This document shows positions 5,619 to 13,075 of a DNA stretch of 19,527 nucleotides, piece after piece. Origin of the DNA: JBBRYK01 sp038237665 (GTDB lineage Bacteria > Actinomycetota > Thermoleophilia > Gaiellales > Gaiellaceae); NCBI GenBank assembly GCA_038237665.1, contig JBBRYK010000050.1, positions 1 through 19,527 of the forward strand, in the 5' to 3' direction. Position numbers and translations under genes: made by a program. The notes under the pieces were generated by a model that saw nothing but the letters and a program-made list of their open reading frames with translations, had not been told where the DNA came from and made no database searches. Each line of letters begins with the position of its first letter. Position 1 is the first letter of the stretch.

Positions 5619-7460
5619 CTACCGAGACATCCGTTCGGCCGCGTCGTCCCGCGCCCACTCCTCGCTCCCGAGGGTGAGGTAGGCCTGGTTCCAGAACCAC
5701 GCCCACGCGACGAGGAGCGGCCAGAGCACCAGCGTGACGAGTGCGAACAAGGCCGGCAGGGCGACGTCGAAGACGATCGCGGCCACCGCGCTGACGACGA
5801 ACTTCGATGCCGGCGCGGCATAGAGCACGAGGAGCGCGAGGGCGGTCAGGATCCCGATCATCGTCCAGGCGCCGTCGAACGGCGTTCCTGTCTCCCAGAG
5901 CCGCCAGATTCCGTAGCCCGTCCCTGCCGGCGCCGCCAGCCCGGCCGCGACACCGACGACCTTGTCGAGCCCGATCAGCATCAACGGCTTGAAGAGCCGC
6001 TTGCGCGAGGCGCGGAGCTGACGACGGTACGCGCCCGTCGGTCTGGCCGCGAGGCCGGCGCGGATCAACGGCGTCCCGAATTGCCAGGCGCCCGGATTGG
6101 AGGCCTGACCGGTGCCGAGCGCGGCCACCCGTGCGGCTCGCGGCTCGGCGAGCGTCGCATCCGCCATCAGGTACCCGTCCAGCGAGAGGGAGCGCGATTC
6201 CAGCTCCGAGAACGCGTCGAGGTCGGTCCGCACACGCGAGAGGTGCGCCTGAACGCGGCTGTCGACGCCGAAGCTCGTCAGGCGGGGCGGGATCGGTACC
6301 GGAGTAACGCCCGGCTGGAGGATGGCCGCCGGCAGGTCCTTCTCGAGGTGCATCAGCGCGACCGGGACGGATGCAAGCGCCTGGCTCAGCTGGAGCTCCC
6401 GGACGCGATCGCCGCCGAGGCTGTTCGCCCGCACGAGGACGGCCGGCAGCCGGGTCGCCGGGCGGTCGATGTCCGGGAGCTGGGCGGCGGCATCGCTGAC
6501 GATCAGCAGATTGCAGCGCCGGTCGAACAGGGCCTCGACGCCCTGGTTGTCGTGGGCGCCTCCGTCCATCAGCTTGACCTCGACCGGGTCGCCGTTCGCG
6601 CGCCGAAAGAGCTTGCGGAGCTCGGACGGAGCGAAGAGCCCCGGGAACGCACTCGAAGAGGCGACCGCAAATCCGAGCGTGATGTACCGGTGGCGTTCCG
6701 GAATCCGGTCCCAGGGCGTCCGGGCGAGTGTCGTGTTCTTGTCGACCTCGTCGCGGGCGGCGTCGTGGACGTTCGGCTGCTCGGGGGCGTCGTCGTCTTG
6801 TGCGTGCGCGTCGAGCTCGCCCATGTAGAGCGCCTCGAAACGCCACCCGTGGCCGGTCGTGAGGTCGGACGCATTCAGCAGCAGGACCGGGAGCTTCGCG
6901 GGCGAGGCGGCGTTGAACTCCTCGAGGTCGAACCCCGGCGCGTGTCCTTTGGGCAGGATCCTGAGTGCGGACAGCTCGATCCGGTCGGGTCGCTCGGCGG
7001 TGTCCGACGGCGCATGGGGCCCTTCGCCGTGCCAGACCCGCCGATACAGCCATTCCTCGTAGAGCTCGCCGATCAGGTTCGTCCGTGAGTAACCGCGGCG
7101 CACGAGCCGGAAGTTGCGGAACGGGTGCTCGAGGAACGCTCGGGCCCGGAGGTTCCTACGCCCGACGTCGTCCAGGTGCTCGGCCATGTCGCGCACGAGG
7201 TCGACGTAGTCGTCGTCCCCGATCGCGTCGGCAACCTTGGACTCGAGCAGGTTCTTCACGTGGAGGTAGTAGAGGGCGCCCACGATCGAGCCGCCCGAGA
7301 CGGTCGAGATCGCCTCGACGTGGCGAAGCAGTCCCCGCTCGGCGAGCCGCGCGAGCACGCCGAGGTGGAAGTAGGCGGCCCGGAACCCGCCGCCCGACAG
7401 AGCCAGCCCCAGCTTCGGGCGTCCGGTCTGCGCGGCCTGTTCCGCGGGGGTTGGTGGCAG
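5619..7460 (-). CDS. Patatin-like phospholipase with C-terminal membrane anchor
   Basis: The N-terminal half is a patatin domain, a serine acyl hydrolase that releases fatty acids from lipids. It has oxyanion loop LALSGGGFRAAYFHLG, nucleophile elbow STVSGGS (Ser55 counting from CTG 7460) and catalytic Asp in MDGGAHDNQG (Asp299). The C-terminal ~130 residues contain three or four hydrophobic membrane segments, for example GILTALALLVLYAAP and LPALFALVTLVLWPLLVAW, so the enzyme is probably membrane-bound. The first canonical start codon in frame (GTG 7358) lies after the oxyanion loop and would destroy the enzyme. Between the upstream in-frame stop, inside the aminotransferase gene, and that loop there is no ATG, GTG or TTG. 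CTG 7460 (about 613 residues) is my best guess; ATC 7463 is also possible. The aminotransferase ends 64 nt upstream. Confidence 0.82.
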   Translation of the reverse strand: MPPTPAEQAAQTGRPKLGLALSGGGFRAAYFHLGVLARLAERGLLRHVEAISTVSGGSIVGALYYLHVKNLLESKVADAIGDDDYVDLVRDMAEHLDDVGRRNLRARAFLEHPFRNFRLVRRGYSRTNLIGELYEEWLYRRVWHGEGPHAPSDTAERPDRIELSALRILPKGHAPGFDLEEFNAASPAKLPVLLLNASDLTTGHGWRFEALYMGELDAHAQDDDAPEQPNVHDAARDEVDKNTTLARTPWDRIPERHRYITLGFAVASSSAFPGLFAPSELRKLFRRANGDPVEVKLMDGGAHDNQGVEALFDRRCNLLIVSDAAAQLPDIDRPATRLPAVLVRANSLGGDRVRELQLSQALASVPVALMHLEKDLPAAILQPGVTPVPIPPRLTSFGVDSRVQAHLSRVRTDLDAFSELESRSLSLDGYLMADATLAEPRAARVAALGTGQASNPGAWQFGTPLIRAGLAARPTGAYRRQLRASRKRLFKPLMLIGLDKVVGVAAGLAAPAGTGYGIWRLWETGTPFDGAWTMIGILTALALLVLYAAPASKFVVSAVAAIVFDVALPALFALVTLVLWPLLVAWAWFWNQAYLTLGSEEWARDDAAERMSR

Positions 7461-7524
7461 GATGGTTGAGACGGCGCCGCGACCGTCCCACCGCCGGGCG
7501 GTCGTGTCAAGGCCGGCGAGCGGC

Positions 7525-8715
7525 TCAGCCGACCGCGGCCGCCAGGCGCGTGTTTCTCACCCGCTCGCCGATCGTCCCCAGCCGTTCCACGGGCTCCGCG
7601 CTGAAGACGAAGCGGACGTAGCGCGCGGCGACGTCGCCGCCCCAGCCGACCATCGCGGTCGCGGCGATCGAGGACTCCCGGAGCAGGAGGCGCGAGGCCT
7701 CGGGCGGCTCGATGCCGATCGAGGATGTGTCGAGCAGCAGCGACCAGCCGCCGGCGGGCTTCACGAGCGGCCAGCCGGCCAGTTGCTCGAGCACCGTGTC
7801 GCGGCGGCGCTCGAGCTCGGCGACGCACTCAGCGACGTGGCTCTGATCGCCTCTGAGGACGGCCGTGGCCGCCGCGCGCGCGATTCCGACCGGCGTCGTC
7901 GTGTTGTAGACGTGCACCCACCCGACATCCTCGATCGTCTCGGCGGGCCCCGCCGCCCAGCCGACCCGCCAGCCGATCATCCGGTGCTCCTTCGAGAGCG
8001 AGCCGATGATCGCCGTCCGCTCGGCCATCCCGTCGAAGTGCAGCGGGTGGTGGAGCTCGCGGCCGTCGAAGAGGAGGCGCTCCATCGCCGAGTCGTAGAT
8101 CAGGGCGATGTCGCGGTCGCGGCAGATCCTCGTGACGGCCTCCCAGTCCTCCTCGCCGAGGTAGCCGCCCGAGGGCATCGACGGGCTCATCAACAGGAAG
8201 GCCTTGGTCTTCGGGCCTACGACCGTGGTGAGCGCGTCGCGGTCGAAGCGCCAGCCCGCCCCCTCGGCCAGGAACGGGATGAAGCGGGGGATGCCGCCCG
8301 CGAGGTGCACGCGGTTGACGAGCCCGGCGTAGGTCGGGTCGGTGAGGACGACCTCGTCGCCCGGATCCACGGTGGCGAGGACGATGTTGAGCGCCGCTTC
8401 CATTCCGCCCGCGGTGATGACGATCTCGCGCTCGGGTTCGTAGCGGTGCCCGGTGCGCTCGGCCAGGAAGTCGGAGATCGCCCGGCGCAGCTCGTGGTCG
8501 CCGGTGAACGGGAGCCAGCTGTTCGCCTCGGGCGTCTCGAGCGAGTCGCGGGTGACAGGGACGGCTTCGGGCGGCAGCGGCAGATCGGTGTCGAGGTTCT
8601 CCATCCGGAGCACCGGCCACGCGGCATTGGCCCGGGCGCTGTCGTCGGCCGCCGCCGCCACGCGGTCGATGTTGAAGCCCCGGATCGGCTCCAGGCGCCG
8701 GGCACGTCTGATCAT
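7525..8715 (-). CDS. Fold-type-I PLP-dependent aminotransferase
   Basis: The protein has 396 residues and belongs to the aspartate-aminotransferase class I/II superfamily. Key residues are Tyr129 (TDPTYAG), Asp208 in IYDSAMERLLF, the PLP lysine Lys242 in SLSKEHRMIGWRVGW, Arg250, and Arg368 in YVRFVFS, which binds the substrate carboxylate. The usual NPxNPTG loop is replaced by SPSMPSGG (residues 177-184), so it is not a classical aspartate or alanine transaminase. Such variants are found among broad amino-acid and amino-acid/keto-acid transaminases. The substrate cannot be assigned. Start ATG 8715 is supported by TAGGAT 6 nt upstream and lack of a Shine-Dalgarno sequence. It is the first gene of a minus-strand group reaching to the deaminase. 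Confidence 0.88.
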   Translation of the reverse strand: MIRRARRLEPIRGFNIDRVAAAADDSARANAAWPVLRMENLDTDLPLPPEAVPVTRDSLETPEANSWLPFTGDHELRRAISDFLAERTGHRYEPEREIVITAGGMEAALNIVLATVDPGDEVVLTDPTYAGLVNRVHLAGGIPRFIPFLAEGAGWRFDRDALTTVVGPKTKAFLLMSPSMPSGGYLGEEDWEAVTRICRDRDIALIYDSAMERLLFDGRELHHPLHFDGMAERTAIIGSLSKEHRMIGWRVGWAAGPAETIEDVGWVHVYNTTTPVGIARAAATAVLRGDQSHVAECVAELERRRDTVLEQLAGWPLVKPAGGWSLLLDTSSIGIEPPEASRLLLRESSIAATAMVGWGGDVAARYVRFVFSAEPVERLGTIGERVRNTRLAAAVG

Positions 8716-8937
8716 CCGGCGATCCTACGCCGTCAACTCGGGCTTGAGGGCGTTGCGCATTCCGCCGATGGAGTGAGTGCTCGCCCACCATCGATCTGGA
8801 GATCTCCTCTTGGAGCTGTCAGCTCGCCCCTTCCGGCCGCTTTGCCGTCGTTGAACACGACCACGCCCGCGTTCGAGAAGGACGCGCCGCCGGACGCCGA
8901 AGGCGGCGAAGACCAGGCCTACTCCAGCAAGTAGGTC
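8716..8937. other. Divergent intergenic region
   Basis: This is the spacer between the minus-strand aminotransferase and the plus-strand nuclease. A plus-strand frame ending with TAG at 8932-8934 reads a protein-like tail (PAFEKDAPPDAEGG and more). It might be the 3' remnant of a lost gene, but no start or homology could be recognised. An 11-codon minus-strand ORF ending 9 nt before the aminotransferase start is probably chance. Confidence 0.3.
8722..8727 (-). promoter_or_regulatory. -10 element TAGGAT, leaderless spacing
   Basis: TAGGAT on the minus strand is 6 nt upstream of the aminotransferase ATG (8715), with no Shine-Dalgarno sequence. No clear -35 at 16-18 bp. Confidence 0.45.
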
Positions 8938-8966
8938 TTGCAGAGCGAACGTATGTTCGCTTCAAT
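8938..8966 (+). promoter_or_regulatory. Promoter of the DnaQ-UvrC fusion gene
   Basis: A -35-like TTGCAG (8938-8943), a 17 bp spacer and a -10-like TTCAAT (8961-8966) place transcription initiation next to the GTG at 8974. The spacer contains the LexA-type box. Hexamer matches are moderate (3/6 and 4/6), so the promoter is inferred mainly from the spacing and the operator. Confidence 0.45.
8946..8959 (+). promoter_or_regulatory. LexA (SOS) box, Gram-positive/actinobacterial type
   Basis: CGAACGTATGTTCG matches the Bacillus/Mycobacterium LexA consensus CGAAC-N4-GTTCG perfectly. The flanking bases extend the dyad to GCGAAC-N4-GTTCGC (8945-8960). It lies 14 nt before the start codon and between the inferred -35 and -10, where bound LexA would block RNA polymerase. 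The adjacent gene encodes a UvrC/Cho-like nuclease, a plausible SOS target. Confidence 0.85.
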
Positions 8967-8973
8967 GTAACGG

Positions 8974-10614
8974 GTGCAGCTGGCGCTCGATGCCGTCGAC
9001 CGCCTCGTCGAGCTGATCGAGGAGCAAGGCCCGCTCGAGGCCGAGGCGGCCGCTCGAAACGTGTTCGGGCTGCGGACGGCACCGGCTGCCCTCGCGCGGA
9101 CGCTCGTCTCGGATCTCGTCGAGGGCGATGCACGCCTGCGCTGGCAGGGTCGCCGCATCGGGCTCGCCGGCGCGCCTGCGGCGCCGGCGGTCGAGGCCGC
9201 GACGTACGTGGTGTTCGACCTCGAGACCACCGGCCTCTCGGCGCGGTCGGCGCGGATCTGCGAGATCGGCGCCTCGAAGGTGGAGGGGCTCGAGCTCGTC
9301 GACTCGTTCCAGTCGCTCGTCAACCCGAGGACGGCATTGCCTGCGCCGATCGCGGAGCTGACCGGGATCCGGGAGGACGAGCTACGGCGGGCGCCGTCGG
9401 CGGCGACGGCGGTGCGCAGGTTCGTCGAGTTCGCGGGCGATGCGGTGCTCGTGGCGCACAACGCTCGTTTCGACGCGTCGTTCCTGAACGGCGAGCTCGA
9501 GCGCCTGACGGGGCGGCGGCTCGCCCGGCCGGTTCTGGACACGGTCGCGCTGGCACGCCGGTTGCTCGCGGGCCGCGTAGCCCGGATGAGCCTGGCGTCG
9601 CTCTCGTACTTCTTCGGGACCTCCGCCCGGCCCTGCCATCGCGCGCTGCCGGACGCGGAGGCGACGGCGGAGATCCTCGTCGCGCTGATCGGGCTCGCGC
9701 AGGAGCGTGGGGCGCAGACGGTCGACGATCTGTTCGAGCTGTCGGCGCCGCGAAAGCGGCGCGTCTACGGGAAGCGCTCGCTGGCGCACGGCGCGCCGAC
9801 GCGCCCCGGCGTCTACCTCTTCCACGACCGCAACGGGCTCGTGCTCTACGTCGGGCGCGCGCGTGATCTGCGGGCGCGGCTGCGGTCATACTTCCGCTCG
9901 GAGCGCCAGCGGCCGGCGGTCGAGGCTGCGCTCGGCGCCGTCGAGCGAATCGAGTGGCGCGTCCTGGGCTCGGAGTTCGAGGCGGCGCTCGAGGAGCTGC
10001 ACCTGATCCGGCGGCTGCGACCGCCGGCGAACGTGCGAGGCAAGCGGCCCGACCACTACCTCTATCTGCGGAGACGGGGCGATTCGATCGTCGTCTCGGC
10101 CACGCCGGGGCCGTTGGGGCCGATCAAGAGCCGCCGGCAGGCCGAGCTGGCGGCCCGAGCGCTGGCGGGCGCGAGCGAGGAGGAGCTGGCCGGCCTCCTC
10201 GCCGGGGCCCCGCTGCCACGGTTGCGGCAGAAGCTGGGCGACCTCTCGGACTGCCTGCGCTACGAGGACGCCGCGCGCCTGCGCGACCGGATCGCGGCGC
10301 TCGAGAAGGTGGTCAGGCGGCTGCGCGCGCTTGAGCAGCTGGGGCAGCGGGACGTCTGCGTGCTCGCGCCGTCGCTGGAGGAGGGCTGGCGGCGGGCGTT
10401 CTTCGTGGCGGGCCGCATCGTCGGCGTTCGCGATCTGCCGCCGGGTGGGGGGTCCGCACTCGAGCTCGAGGCCGGGTGGGCTGCCGTTCGTCGGTCGCGC
10501 GCCGCGGAGGACGGGTCGCCGCTTCCACCGGAGTCCGTCGACGAGCTCATGGTCGTCGGCTCGTTTCTCCGCCGCCCGCCGCCGGAGCTGCGGATCCTCG
10601 CGCCGTCCGCTTAG
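8974..10614 (+). CDS. DEDDh exonuclease / GIY-YIG (UvrC/Cho-like) fusion nuclease
   Basis: The protein has 546 residues and resembles the actinobacterial DEDD-exonuclease/UvrC-N fusion family. Residues 1-65 are an extra N-terminal helical module. Residues 76-240 form a DnaQ-like 3'-5' exonuclease with Asp82 and Glu84 (VFDLETTGL), Asp167 (HNARFD), and His222 and Asp227 (CHRALPDAE), which is the full DEDDh set. Residues 275-365 form a GIY-YIG nuclease: GVYLF, LYVGRARDLRARLRSYF and EFEAALEELHLIRRLRPPAN. Residues 420-446 look like a UVR motif (CLRYEDAARLRDRIAAL). E. coli Cho, the stand-alone relative, makes the 3' incision in nucleotide excision repair and is SOS-induced. The start is fixed: an in-frame TAA at 8968-8970 lies one codon upstream of GTG 8974, and no Shine-Dalgarno sequence fits. 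Expression is probably LexA-controlled. Confidence 0.92.
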   Translation: MQLALDAVDRLVELIEEQGPLEAEAAARNVFGLRTAPAALARTLVSDLVEGDARLRWQGRRIGLAGAPAAPAVEAATYVVFDLETTGLSARSARICEIGASKVEGLELVDSFQSLVNPRTALPAPIAELTGIREDELRRAPSAATAVRRFVEFAGDAVLVAHNARFDASFLNGELERLTGRRLARPVLDTVALARRLLAGRVARMSLASLSYFFGTSARPCHRALPDAEATAEILVALIGLAQERGAQTVDDLFELSAPRKRRVYGKRSLAHGAPTRPGVYLFHDRNGLVLYVGRARDLRARLRSYFRSERQRPAVEAALGAVERIEWRVLGSEFEAALEELHLIRRLRPPANVRGKRPDHYLYLRRRGDSIVVSATPGPLGPIKSRRQAELAARALAGASEEELAGLLAGAPLPRLRQKLGDLSDCLRYEDAARLRDRIAALEKVVRRLRALEQLGQRDVCVLAPSLEEGWRRAFFVAGRIVGVRDLPPGGGSALELEAGWAAVRRSRAAEDGSPLPPESVDELMVVGSFLRRPPPELRILAPSA

Positions 10615-10800
10615 CGCCGCGCCTGGGCAGTACTAGAAGGATCTCGAGCAGGAGACCGCAGACGTGGCCGACCTGATCCGCAGGTTGAAGGAAGGGCGCC
10701 CGGCCGAGGCCGCGGCCGTACCGAGCTGACCTGACCACTCGGTGACCGGCGGCGCTTCCGGAGGCGTCGCCGGGGGCCGAGGAGGCCGCTCGGTTTCGGA

Positions 10801-10821
10801 GCCGCCGCCGCGGCAGTTTTT
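10801..10821 (+). terminator. Possible intrinsic terminator
   Basis: GCCGC-CGCC-GCGGC forms a 5 bp GC hairpin followed by AG and TTTTT (10817-10821), the only T-run in this spacer. The stem is short and the site is about 190 nt past the nuclease stop, so it may be coincidental. Confidence 0.35.
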
Positions 10822-10829
10822 GACGTCAA
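10820..10829 (+). promoter_or_regulatory. Palindrome TTGACGTCAA overlapping a -35 hexamer
   Basis: This is a perfect 10 bp palindrome whose left half is a good -35 (TTGACG). It lies 15 bp from the TAGTCT -10 element of the glycosyltransferase gene. It could be an operator that compensates a short spacer; this is inference from position only. Confidence 0.3.
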
Positions 10830-10840
10830 CCTGTGCGGAA

Positions 10841-10846
10841 TAGTCT
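10841..10846 (+). promoter_or_regulatory. -10 element TAGTCT, leaderless spacing
   Basis: TAGTCT is 7 nt upstream of ATG 10854. No Shine-Dalgarno sequence lies between. It supports the internal ATG over the upstream GTG at 10833. Confidence 0.45.
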
Positions 10847-10853
10847 CCCGGGG

Positions 10854-12002
10854 ATGAAGGTGGGCATCGTCGTTCCGTTTTCCTGGTCGTTCTGGGGAGC
10901 GGTGAACGAGCATGCGGAGCTTCAGGCAGAAGCACTCCGCGGCCTCGGTTTCGAGACGCGGACGATCATCGGCAACGATCCGCCCGGCGCGTTTACCCGC
11001 ATGCTCCACCCGCGCTACGGCCGCCACGGCACGCCGCCGCCGGACGTGATTGCGCTCGGCCGTTCGGTGATCGTGCCGGCGAACGGCTCGCTGCCGAACC
11101 TCGTCATCAGTCCAACCACGCCGCTCCGGATCAAGCGCATCCTCGAGCGGGAGCGGTTCGACGTGGTCCATCTGCACGAGCCGATGACGCCGGCGATCTG
11201 CACCGCGACGCTGGCGCTGGCCCGCTGCCCGATCGTGGCCACGTTCCACGCGGCGGGCAAGCTCGGCTGGATGAAGGGGGCCATGCCGATGTGGGGCTTC
11301 CTGCTCGACCGCATCGACCATCGGATCGCCGTTTCCGACCAGGCGCGCGATTCGATCGTCCGCTGGGCTTCCGGCGAGGTCGAGGTGATTCCGAACGGCG
11401 TGCTGATCCCGCCGGCGGCGGACCCGGGCGGCCGCGAGGACCACATCGTCTTCATCGGCAGGCACGACCCGCGCAAGGGGATGCCGATCCTGCTCCGCGC
11501 CTGGCCCGAGATCCGCCGTCAGACGGGGGCCCGCTTGCGGCTCGTCGGAGCCGATCCGCTCACCGCCCGCCTCCTGCTCGCGCGACACCGCGTGCCCGAG
11601 GAAGGGATCGACATCCTCGGGTTCCTGCCGCAGGAGAGCCTGACCGCCGAGCTCCTCGCCGCCAAGGCGCTCGCGGCGCCTTCGATCGGCATGGAGAGCT
11701 TCGGGATGATCCTGACGCGCGCCTTCGCGTGCGGGACGCCGGTCGTCGCCTCGGACATCGCCGGCTACAGGGCGGTGATGACGCCGGACACGGGTGTGCT
11801 CGTCCCACCGGGCGACCCGGATGCCCTGGCACAGGGACTGATCGGGCTGCTCGAGGACGAGCCGAGCCGCCGCGAGCTGGGCGCGTCCGCCCGTCGCATC
11901 GCCGAGGAGCGCTACTCCTGGGAGCAGATCGGCCGCCGGCTCGCGAAGATCTACGAGCTGGTCACTGACCACCCGCCCGCGGTCGTACCCTCCGTTCGGT
12001 GA
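10854..12002 (+). CDS. GT4 glycosyltransferase, PimA-like
   Basis: This is a 382-residue GT-B glycosyltransferase resembling phosphatidylinositol mannosyltransferase PimA, which transfers mannose from GDP-mannose to phosphatidyl-myo-inositol on the cytoplasmic face of the membrane. Visible features are the N-terminal MKVGIVVPFSW with acceptor-side loop, VVHLHEPMTP, VATFHAAGK (His132, equivalent of the PimA catalytic-site His), VIPNGV, the donor-site GRHDPRKGM (Arg203, Lys208), and ESFGMILTRAFACGTPVVAS. In the last motif the first Glu of EX7E is present (Glu281) but the second is Arg289, so donor or acceptor may differ from PimA. ATG 10854 matches the family N-terminus. The stop overlaps the start of the flippase-like gene by GTGA, showing an operon. 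Confidence 0.85.
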   Translation: MKVGIVVPFSWSFWGAVNEHAELQAEALRGLGFETRTIIGNDPPGAFTRMLHPRYGRHGTPPPDVIALGRSVIVPANGSLPNLVISPTTPLRIKRILERERFDVVHLHEPMTPAICTATLALARCPIVATFHAAGKLGWMKGAMPMWGFLLDRIDHRIAVSDQARDSIVRWASGEVEVIPNGVLIPPAADPGGREDHIVFIGRHDPRKGMPILLRAWPEIRRQTGARLRLVGADPLTARLLLARHRVPEEGIDILGFLPQESLTAELLAAKALAAPSIGMESFGMILTRAFACGTPVVASDIAGYRAVMTPDTGVLVPPGDPDALAQGLIGLLEDEPSRRELGASARRIAEERYSWEQIGRRLAKIYELVTDHPPAVVPSVR

Positions 12003-13075
12003 AGCGCGTCCTTCAGAGCCCGCTCTGGCGCCTGACGCTCGTGCTCCCGTTCATGGGCGTTGCCGGGTTCCTGCTCTGGTGGCGCGGTCCGGACTGGAGC
12101 CAGGTCGGCGATGCCTTCACGCTCGTTCGCTGGGAGTGGGTCGCCGCTGCGGTCGGGCTGAACCTGGCTTCGGTGGTCGTCCGGGCGATGGCCTGGCGGA
12201 CCGTGATCGTCCAGGCACTGCCCGCTCCGCATCCGGGCTGCGGGATCGTCTTCTCGGCGTTTTCCGTGGGGCTCTTCGCCAACGCCGTGCTGCCTGGACG
12301 CGTCGGCGAGCTGGCGCGCGTCGCCGTCCTGACACGCCGGTATCCCGGTCGCCGCGGCGTCTGGGCAACGCTCGTGGGAAGTGTCTTCGCCCACCGTGTC
12401 TTCGACCTCTTCCCGTCGCTCTTGCTCGTCGCCTGGGTGCTCGTGACCGCGAAGATCCCGGGCTGGGCACTGACGAGCCTGATCGCCCTCGCCTGCATCG
12501 GCGTCGCGCTCTTCGTGATCGGTTTCATGAGCGCTCGGCGGCATCCCGGCGAAAACACGCGAATCGAGGCCGGGTTCGGACCGGTCCGGCGCATGCTGAC
12601 GATGGCCCGCTACGGGCTCGCCGTCCTGCGCGAGCCCGTGCCGGCGCTGCTCGCCCTGTTCTTCCAGTGCATGGGCTGGCTCTGTCAGCTGTTCGCCGTC
12701 TGGGCGGCCATGCGTGCATTCCACATCTACGAGCCGCTGCCCGCTGCGGGCCTCGTCCTCGTCCTGATGAACCTCGCGACGATCCTGCCGCTCTGGCCGG
12801 GCAACGTCGGGCTCCTCCAGGCCGCGATCGCGCTGCCGCTGAGCCAGTACGGGGTCGACTACGCGAAGGGGATCGCATTCGGGTTCGGGCTCCAGGCGAT
12901 CGAGGCGTCGGTCGGGGTCGGCATCGGGCTGATCTTCCTGGCCCGCGAGGGCCTCTCGTTCGCGATGCTGCGCGTGATGCCGGAGGCGACGAGGGCGGAG
13001 GTGCCGATGTCGCCCGAGCCCGGGTCCCCACCACCAACTGCGTCCGAGCCTGAGCGCGCTCGCGTCCCCCGCTAG
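11999..13075 (+). CDS. Flippase-like / LPG-synthase-TM (UPF0104) membrane protein
   Basis: The protein has 358 residues and about eight hydrophobic helices, beginning with LTLVLPFMGVAGFLLWW. The pattern FSAFSVGLFANAVLPGRVGELAR and the later LATILPLWPGNVGLLQAAIALPL are hallmarks of the lysylphosphatidylglycerol-synthase transmembrane-region/AglD-like family, thought to move or modify lipids or lipid-linked sugars in the membrane. No catalytic cytoplasmic LPG-synthase domain follows, so aminoacyl transfer is unlikely. The C-terminal ~30 residues are a proline-rich, soluble tail. GTG 11999 overlaps the glycosyltransferase stop by 4 nt, so translation is coupled. Pairing with a PimA-like enzyme suggests a shared role in envelope glycolipid synthesis or export, which is inference from context. 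Confidence 0.82.
   Translation: MKRVLQSPLWRLTLVLPFMGVAGFLLWWRGPDWSQVGDAFTLVRWEWVAAAVGLNLASVVVRAMAWRTVIVQALPAPHPGCGIVFSAFSVGLFANAVLPGRVGELARVAVLTRRYPGRRGVWATLVGSVFAHRVFDLFPSLLLVAWVLVTAKIPGWALTSLIALACIGVALFVIGFMSARRHPGENTRIEAGFGPVRRMLTMARYGLAVLREPVPALLALFFQCMGWLCQLFAVWAAMRAFHIYEPLPAAGLVLVLMNLATILPLWPGNVGLLQAAIALPLSQYGVDYAKGIAFGFGLQAIEASVGVGIGLIFLAREGLSFAMLRVMPEATRAEVPMSPEPGSPPPTASEPERARVPR

Larger units (their letters stand above)
10615..10853. other. Intergenic region with a possible gene remnant
   Basis: After the nuclease stop there is a plus-strand frame between stops at 10634-10636 and 10727-10729. It reads like the charged C-terminal tail of a protein (DVADLIRRLKEGRPAEAAA). A GTG at 10664 could start a 21-residue peptide, but it is more likely a remnant. 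The rest is GC-rich with two hairpin-forming segments (about 10750-10773 and 10801-10821) and the promoter of the next gene. Confidence 0.3.

Noticed and set aside
4573..7053. Deaminase frame open for a further ~480 codons upstream, suggesting a fusion protein
   Set aside because: The extension is Arg/Pro-rich and lies on the patatin gene, whose own frame has all catalytic motifs; the deaminase N-terminus is complete at ATG 5598.
8716..8760. 11-codon ORF just before the aminotransferase as an attenuator leader peptide
   Set aside because: No run of codons for one amino acid, no alternative hairpins or T-run, and the gene appears leaderless.
7462..8934. 490-codon plus-strand frame opposite the aminotransferase
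   Set aside because: Shadow of the aminotransferase; only its last ~30 codons, in the spacer, look protein-like and were noted separately.
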